Assembly (NCBI GenBank): GCA_030614715.1
Contig: JAUWTM010000021.1
Coordinates: 1-36,419 of the forward strand
Length of the DNA: 36,419 nt
Direction: 5' to 3'
DNA from: Planctomycetota bacterium
GTDB lineage: Bacteria > JAJVIF01 > JAPKYR01
The notes beneath the pieces are model-generated. The model did not search any database. It was not told the DNA's origin and was given only the letters and a program-made list of their open reading frames with translations. The translations under genes and the position numbers were made by a program. This document shows, piece after piece, positions 32,101 to 36,419 of this stretch. The number at the start of each line of letters is the position of its first letter. The stretch's first letter is position 1.

Positions 32101-33754
32101 CGACGGTTCCATGGTGCACTACGGCAGTACAAAGTGCGCGATTGAGCTTAATATGACCTTCGGGAACGTTCAGACCCGGGTCCTTGCAGACGGTATTGCC
32201 GGTAACCAGCGACTGGCCCCAGATTCCTTCCCACTTCTCAGGTGGGAAGACCGGCGATCTATCCGTAACCTGGCATTGGTCCCAGATTTCCTTCGTCAGT
32301 GAGGGCAGCACAAGCGCCCCATTTTCATTCAGATAACCGAACAATCCGAGGGGGCTCTTTAATTCGTCCTGGACCACCTTGAGGACTTCATTGTAAAGGT
32401 CCTCTTCAGGTGTAGTCAGGAAGATATTTGACATCCTGTTCCGAATACTGAGTTGTTTTCCTCGTTCCGCGAGGTTTTCAGTTGCTGTCTGGAGGGTCTT
32501 ATTGAGTTCCTTAATCTCTGTAATGTCTGCGAAGGTCTCAAGCAGGCATGGACGGTCATCGATTGTGACACGGACGACACTTTTCAGAATTGGGATCTCC
32601 GTGCCATCGGCATTGGTAAGGGTACGCTCAACACCCTGGACAGATTCACCAGAATCAAGCACAGGACATATACCGTCACATCTGTCGCAAAAATGGTCCG
32701 CGCAAGGGGCAGCTATCACTTCGTCCCTCTCGCAGCCGATCATGTTAAGCGCGCGGGAATTTATCTTTATAACCTTCCTCGTTTCAATATCGACAACAAC
32801 CAGGCCGGTAGGACTGGATTCGATGATCGTCTCAAGGTCGTCGGTTCTTTCGGCTATCTTACGCTCAAGGTCTTCGTATGAATCCTTGAGCTTGTCAGCC
32901 ATGAAGTTAAAGGAGTTAGCGAGGTCCTCGATTTCGTCCTGGCTGTGAATTTCGATACGGTAATCCAGATCTCCCCGACCGAGGCTCTCAACACCGTTTC
33001 TCAGTTTACCTACCGGGTTAATTACAAGGCGTCTGATCTGGAACGAGGTCAGGAAGAACAGGCATAAAAGGAAAGCCCCGGCAAATCCGCCCAGGATAAA
33101 TGTGTTATTTCTTGCCAGCAACATTGCGGCGCTAATCGGGACTCCCACAGCCTTGATGGCGATGTCATTCGTAGATCTCCCGAATCCCGCGACATCACCG
33201 TACCGTTCAACCAGGGATGCAGGTGCATCCAGGGGATCCCCATGGCATTTCAAGCAGGAATCATTAAATGTAATCGGTGTTGCTATGCTGAGGTATTGTT
33301 CGTCTTCCCATACAACTATGCCGCACCACTCTACCAGTTCAGGATTGACCTGAAACCTGCCGATGACCTGAACCTCGGCATTATTCGCTATGTTTACCGG
33401 ATTACGCGGGTTGGTAGTTGCGAATTTAAAGTAGTACTCGGGAAATTGTTCCATGAAACGTTCAACGATGCTCCTGGACATGAACGTCGTTGACATGGCC
33501 TCCGGCACGAATTCGTCCTCAGGAAGCAGATCGTACATGATCGGACGCAGTTCCTCACGGACGTACATCTGGGCAGCATCAACCTGGCTGATTACGATCT
33601 TGCAGTTATTTCGTGCATTAATTAATACCTCTCTTCTCTCCATGGTGTAAATTAAGCAAGTGATGAGGATCCAGAATAAAAGGAAGAATATTCCCAGTCT
33701 GAAAATTACCTTGGTATGCAAGCCATATAGATTTCTTTTAGACACGATATTCAT
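29171..33754 (-). CDS. Hybrid histidine kinase with heme c sensor, PAS/GAF, two receivers and HPt
   Basis: A 1,527-aa membrane phosphorelay kinase (start ATG 33752-33754). Domain order: TM1 (~17-36); periplasmic Tll0287/DUF3365-like sensor with heme c motif CLKCH (167-171); TM2 (~218-238); HAMP (~240-292); coiled coil; PAS (~305-415) with a Cys-rich insert CADHFCDRCDGIC (351-363); GAF (~440-585); two PAS (~605-725, ~730-845); coiled coil; HisKA with His895 in MSHEIRTPLN; HATPase with NLIGNAVKF, DTGIGIP and GGTGLGLAISKR; a degenerate receiver (~1131-1252, Asp1186 but weak acidic pair); a canonical receiver (~1278-1392, EDN, Asp1327, Lys1379); HPt (His1470 in AAHSLKG). It likely senses redox state or a gas via heme and passes phosphate to a separate regulator. 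An upstream in-frame extension of 35 residues is probably untranslated. Confidence 0.88.
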   Translation of the reverse strand: MNIVSKRNLYGLHTKVIFRLGIFFLLFWILITCLIYTMERREVLINARNNCKIVISQVDAAQMYVREELRPIMYDLLPEDEFVPEAMSTTFMSRSIVERFMEQFPEYYFKFATTNPRNPVNIANNAEVQVIGRFQVNPELVEWCGIVVWEDEQYLSIATPITFNDSCLKCHGDPLDAPASLVERYGDVAGFGRSTNDIAIKAVGVPISAAMLLARNNTFILGGFAGAFLLCLFFLTSFQIRRLVINPVGKLRNGVESLGRGDLDYRIEIHSQDEIEDLANSFNFMADKLKDSYEDLERKIAERTDDLETIIESSPTGLVVVDIETRKVIKINSRALNMIGCERDEVIAAPCADHFCDRCDGICPVLDSGESVQGVERTLTNADGTEIPILKSVVRVTIDDRPCLLETFADITEIKELNKTLQTATENLAERGKQLSIRNRMSNIFLTTPEEDLYNEVLKVVQDELKSPLGLFGYLNENGALVLPSLTKEIWDQCQVTDRSPVFPPEKWEGIWGQSLVTGNTVCKDPGLNVPEGHIKLNRALCTAVVHHGTVVGLLLVGDKETDYTEYDIEVIETIAGHIAPILHSKLARERADHERRLAEIKVQESEEKYRLLVEHQNDMVIKLDLENRFTFVSPTFQEFIGKTEEELLGQEFHPFIFEEDIDITLKEIVTSLNSQPHTGYVEHRAYSKNGLRWIAWVGNGVLDEKGNPVEIVAVGRDITDQKLAEEELRKFKTISDRSSYGAAILDLDGTLLYVNETFAQMNGCGIDDLVGTSAEKLYSKDQYKKVVFLNEKLMQEGVYSAEKIWNVRSDGSTFPTLVNATLLIDENGRPLYISMTAVDISDLVGAQDRLEAVVQQLASANDQLEMAITRANQLAEESAANALAKSEFLANMSHEIRTPLNAVIGMTELILGTKLSVQQQEYLSISKSSADTLLTLINDILDLSKIEAGKLSLENTEFDLVQVVSEITMSFAHKAQQAELSLNSRIAPDVPTDLYGDPTRLRQILFNLIGNAVKFTETGGVTLEASLKELENNYAVIEFNITDTGIGIPPDKVDRIFDDFVQADGSTTRRYGGTGLGLAISKRIVEAMDGAISVQSKLYSGSTFTFTVKFGVPSGTGAASHEEFEIPAGLNFLYIGDPSHDLETIQDSCEKVGAHLTLVSHDRIDPISIQERLKHHVNFNLFILDLTTDGFDGREILKSLGTDENYRLTPIVAIVSADLGLSPDDLKELGCDTWLYKPISSLGLNVILTDILEHPGKVNPIHADRHDPLDHSDPSLKVLVAEDNPVNQKVAVAMLQRLGHSYTLVADGFGALRALENEDFDLILMDVQMPRLDGIEAAKAIRLNPRYNNLPIVALTAYAMEGDRSRIMETGMDDYLPKPVKLASLQNIIEKWRDGRIIDLAGEEFEEMSPDDEITAILNVELALEQIGGDRDLLKEVYEIYLADVPRKFDELREAIDAGDLETAMRAAHSLKGASASIAAETVRAISQEIEQFSSDGDLDKAASMVPALETAMDRLKIELEKIITV

Positions 33755-33775
33755 GATCCATTTGCTGATTCCACT

Positions 33776-33855
33776 TACCTGAGAGACTCCTCGCGTTCCG
33801 GTAACACACCCGCGGCACCGTGGAAGTGACCAACAGCGGTTGACTTGCTCAGGTA
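33776..33855 (-). promoter_or_regulatory. Possible structured leader upstream of the hybrid kinase
   Basis: TACCTGAG (33776-33783) and CTCAGGTA (33848-33855) are perfectly complementary and enclose 64 nt that contain further GC-rich self-complementarity (CCGCGG at ~33809-33814). A competing pair, TTCCAC (33769-33774) with GTGGAA (33820-33825), is also possible. The element ends ~20 nt before the chosen start. It does not match any riboswitch consensus that I can recall. Confidence 0.3.
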
Positions 33856-33963
33856 TCACTAATAATGTCGAATTTTGGGAACCCCGGTACTTAACCGGGT
33901 TTTATGCCGATTGATAGTAAGGGCTTTTCGGTTAAATATCGGTCGAATTTAATTTGAATTGTT

Positions 33964-35802
33964 TTAAATAAACTCAATGATCTCGAATGAATTGGAATTT
34001 TGGTTAATTTTAATGTAGCAATCAACGGGAACCGATTCAAATACATCGGTCGAATTATTCAAGTCCGGCCAGCGGATTTCGAGCCGGTCGATCACATCCG
34101 CCTGCCCGAGGCCGAAGTGCACTTCGGGTGGATTCTGATGTCCGGCATGTCCGGCGCCTCCGAGAATTTCACGGACCTGCGTTGTGTCGCCGCATGTGAT
34201 GGTTATCCGTGCACCGATTGCTGAACGGTTCGAGCCTGAGAAAGAATCGCTGCCCGGACGCATCGAGCCCTCGCATATTATCCCGATCCAGTGGTTGCCG
34301 TTATCAATCTGATTCTGAAACAGGGCAGCCTGTCGCGTGCGATCCCCGATTATCTCCGATGTCAGGCGCATGAAGCTCTGCCCGACAAGGATATCCTCGT
34401 CACCGTCGCGATCGTAATCTGCGATCGAAATTCCACCGCACCCTTCCCAGTTGAATCCCGCGAGATCGGTCATATTTTCGAATGTGTGATCCGGAAGCTG
34501 CCTGTAGAGTTTTAAAAACTGTCCGTCGGGATAGTCGGACGATCCGATCAGCAGGTCGAGAAGGCCATCGTTATCGAAATCAAGCGTACCTGTATGAAGG
34601 TCGCCCTCGTTCCAGCGTTCCATAGCGTCGATTTCATGCTGCCTGACGATTCCGAGCATCGACCTGGTGAATGTCCAGTCGCTGTCGGCTCCTCCGTTGA
34701 TCAGGAATGTCGACCGGTCCGACGCGGGTCCTGCCCACCAGTGAGCGATCTCACCGGTGAAGCAGTCGATGTCGCCGTCGTTGTCGAAATCCGCGACCGT
34801 ACAGTCGAACGTGTTGCCGTTAGACCGGAACGGGAGCTCTGTCACACGGTCCACAATTTCAGGATATTCGCCCCAACGGTCCTCGTCGCCATCGAAACCT
34901 GTCGCCTCACCCATCTGCGTGAAGCCATCCGGTCCGCCTGCCCAGAGGAAGTTCCACTGACGTCCGTACACCTGCACGAGAATATCCTGCCAGCCGTCGT
35001 TGTTCCAGTCGGTGTGAGTCACGCCGTAAACGGGTTTTGATGAGTTGTGAAATCCGGGCTGGCCGGTAGTTGTTAAGCCCCACGCATCGGTCGCATCGAC
35101 GAATAATCCGTCTCCCAGCCCGGAATATATCCTGTCCTGGTAGCATTCGTACGACCAGCCGTATTCACGGTACCAGTTACCCTCGAAGAGGTCGATGAAG
35201 CCGTCTTTATCGCAATCCAAAAATGCTGCAGCGCAGGTTGTAGCGGGATACATATCAACACCGGAATTATGGAGTCGAGTGAAGCGTCCGATACCGTTGT
35301 TGATGAAAATTTCCGATCGCCAGCCGTGATCGGGATTCGCATAAACGACCTCCCCATGCTCATCGATCATGAAATCGTCTGTGTCGGGGTCGGACTCAGG
35401 CTTCAGGAAGTCGCAGTAGACCGCCGAATACACATCCTGGTCACCGTCGTTGTCGACGTCACTGAAAATCAGCGCGTTGACCGGCCTCGTCTCCTCGCCA
35501 TCTTCACCCATTCTTGTCAGTTGCAGCCCGCAGGCACCTGTGATTTCCTCGAAGCGACGTCCGCCGGGTCTGCCGGGATCGCGAAGCGAGTGAAACACGC
35601 GGTATTTCCCCAGTACCGCATCAAGCCAGCCGTCGGAGTCGACATCGGCCCATACAACGCGAACGACTGGAATTTCACCGAGGCCGATGTCGGGTGCTAT
35701 GTTGATGAAGAAAGGGGAGTCGGTGGATTCCTGCGCTGATGCGGATATACACAGCACTGCAGTCAGCAAAACTAATTGGAAAGTGAAAGGTCGGTATCGC
35801 AT
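33964..35802 (-). CDS. Secreted FG-GAP/VCBS repeat protein with ASPIC/UnbV C-terminal domain
   Basis: A 612-aa exported protein with GAGG upstream of the ATG. The signal peptide is MRYRPFTFQLVLLTAVLCIS, then ASAQ. Many calcium-binding-type blades follow: WADVDSDGWLDAVLG, FSDVDNDGDQDVYSAVY, FLDCDKDGFIDLFEGN, DWNNDGWQDILV, DFDNDGDIDCFTGE, DFDNDGLLDLLIG and DYDRDGDEDILVG, i.e. a seven-bladed integrin-like propeller. The last ~110 residues are an ASPIC/UnbV domain: NHWIGIICEGS, SAIGARITITCGDTTQ, GHQNPPEVHFGLGQADVIDRLEIRWPD. This is the CRTAC1-like architecture, found in surface or secreted proteins of unknown ligand. No anchor or sorting motif is seen at the C-terminus. Confidence 0.85.
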   Translation of the reverse strand: MRYRPFTFQLVLLTAVLCISASAQESTDSPFFINIAPDIGLGEIPVVRVVWADVDSDGWLDAVLGKYRVFHSLRDPGRPGGRRFEEITGACGLQLTRMGEDGEETRPVNALIFSDVDNDGDQDVYSAVYCDFLKPESDPDTDDFMIDEHGEVVYANPDHGWRSEIFINNGIGRFTRLHNSGVDMYPATTCAAAFLDCDKDGFIDLFEGNWYREYGWSYECYQDRIYSGLGDGLFVDATDAWGLTTTGQPGFHNSSKPVYGVTHTDWNNDGWQDILVQVYGRQWNFLWAGGPDGFTQMGEATGFDGDEDRWGEYPEIVDRVTELPFRSNGNTFDCTVADFDNDGDIDCFTGEIAHWWAGPASDRSTFLINGGADSDWTFTRSMLGIVRQHEIDAMERWNEGDLHTGTLDFDNDGLLDLLIGSSDYPDGQFLKLYRQLPDHTFENMTDLAGFNWEGCGGISIADYDRDGDEDILVGQSFMRLTSEIIGDRTRQAALFQNQIDNGNHWIGIICEGSMRPGSDSFSGSNRSAIGARITITCGDTTQVREILGGAGHAGHQNPPEVHFGLGQADVIDRLEIRWPDLNNSTDVFESVPVDCYIKINQNSNSFEIIEFI

Positions 35803-35862
35803 GGATGAACCTCGGGGTGCGTGATCTATGGATTTTATCGGATTAGCGGGAGTTAGTCGAGG

Positions 35863-36419
35863 TTAACTGGTTGATGGGGAATATAGTCGAAAACGAAACG
35901 GTCTGAATCGCAACATAATTGTCATGAATAGAAGTAACAAAATGCATCCGGTGTTAATTCCCGCTTTTTTTATGAAATGATATACGAGCAGATTTGTCCG
36001 CATTTGATCCGTTCGATCGTGAAAATCGATCACGAACCATGGCTGGAAAAAGGAATCAGTTCCAAAAATATAAGATGTGGCTTCAAGTGTAGAAACAGCG
36101 ATATTAAACATGATCGAATTGGGGTAATTATTGACGGTAAAAAATATAGTAGCAAGACTTCCAACCATAACCAACACTGGTACTAGTATTCCGACCAGGA
36201 CGCCAAAAGCGTTTCTGATTATCAAGGCACCAATATAGACAAGACATGGGATTGCGAATCCAGCAATGATGAATCCGGTTAACAATAGGAAGTAATGCAG
36301 TGGTAAAAGTGGTGTACTTAATGATCTGTAAACATGAAGAGACACTCTCAAGTTAAGAAACTGGACCATTGCGACCGGAACAGCTCCGTAGAGTAACGCG
36401 CACGAGTGGAGCGGTCGGC
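35863..36419 (-). CDS. Multi-pass membrane protein (5' end outside window)
   Basis: The frame is open from the right edge of the window to the stop at 35863, so the start is beyond the window; the ATG at 36369 is internal or only a possible start. At least four hydrophobic segments are visible (LHYFLLLTGFIIAGFAIPCLVYIGALII, then FGVLVGILVPVLVMVGSLATIFFTV, and near the end ILLLLFMTIML), with a periplasm-like Asn/Phe-rich loop (FGTDSFFQPWFVIDFHDR) between. The layout would suit an ABC-2 type or similar permease, but no signature motif is visible. The family is unassigned. Confidence 0.5.
   Translation of the reverse strand, partial: RPLHSCALLYGAVPVAMVQFLNLRVSLHVYRSLSTPLLPLHYFLLLTGFIIAGFAIPCLVYIGALIIRNAFGVLVGILVPVLVMVGSLATIFFTVNNYPNSIMFNIAVSTLEATSYIFGTDSFFQPWFVIDFHDRTDQMRTNLLVYHFIKKAGINTGCILLLLFMTIMLRFRPFRFRLYSPSTS

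Noticed and set aside
31703-32302. Plus-strand open frame of 199 codons opposite the hybrid kinase
   Set aside because: It lies entirely antisense to clear PAS and GAF coding sequence and has no domain of its own.
33755-33859. N-terminal extension of the hybrid kinase (35 residues)
   Set aside because: It is a Cys/Arg-rich sequence unlike a sensor-kinase N-terminus. Starting at 33754 places the first membrane segment at a normal distance. The inverted repeat in this stretch also argues for a leader.
33769-33860. Known riboswitch or tRNA in the kinase leader
   Set aside because: I compared it from memory with c-di-GMP-I, cobalamin and TPP consensus cores and saw no match. No T-loop or anticodon arm is present.

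Overview
The window is a chromosomal segment of moderate GC from an uncultured-looking, Gram-negative type bacterium. The evidence is a set of lipobox lipoproteins, a c-type-heme sensor kinase, large secreted beta-propeller, FG-GAP and ASPIC/UnbV proteins, and a DUF2723 membrane protein. I see no rRNA or tRNA to place it. The lipoproteins with WEIVIDP-type N-termini and the widespread CACAGAG and CACGAAGG intergenic repeats fit environmental candidate-phylum genomes, but I cannot name the lineage.

Left end (1-6134): the 3' part of a secreted HETGH metallopeptidase-like gene. It is followed by a compact REP/RAYT element (about 1019-2018): a REP-associated Y1 transposase flanked by two oppositely oriented arrays of a 46-bp unit, each with a GTAG box and a small hairpin. 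Leftward genes follow: a Ser/Thr kinase with a Cys4 tail, whose stop codon lies inside a REP copy, then a VOC protein and a beta-propeller protein in one transcription unit. An intergenic stretch of more than 800 bp holds two decayed copies of the start of the next gene.

Middle (6135-18661): a MocR/GntR-type PLP-dependent regulator whose leader and first codons form the third member of a ~200-bp tandem repeat series. Next come a DUF5666-like lipoprotein with G8/C9 tracts, and two paralogous ~800-aa lipoproteins in the same orientation. Between those two sits an oppositely oriented two-gene unit of a cytoplasmic subtilase and a ComEC-like metallo-beta-lactamase, which is a candidate processing or conflict module. 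A long inverted repeat and a lipoprotein alpha/beta hydrolase close this part.

Right part (18860-36419): a DUF2723 glycosyltransferase-like membrane protein, a hypothetical protein, a rhomboid-fold protein lacking the catalytic His, a secreted protein, an orphan PhnE-like permease, and a third paralogue of the lipoprotein family with a TolB-like propeller. These are followed by a LarA-type racemase paired with a small unknown protein, a ~1,527-aa hybrid histidine kinase (heme c sensor, HAMP, PAS, GAF, PAS, PAS, HisKA, HATPase, two receivers, HPt), an ASPIC/UnbV protein and a truncated multi-pass membrane protein.

The signals most worth pursuing are the bipartite inverted REP arrays around the RAYT, the triplicated MocR leader/wHTH module with compensatory inverted arms, the subtilase-MBL pair, and the three-member lipoprotein family.
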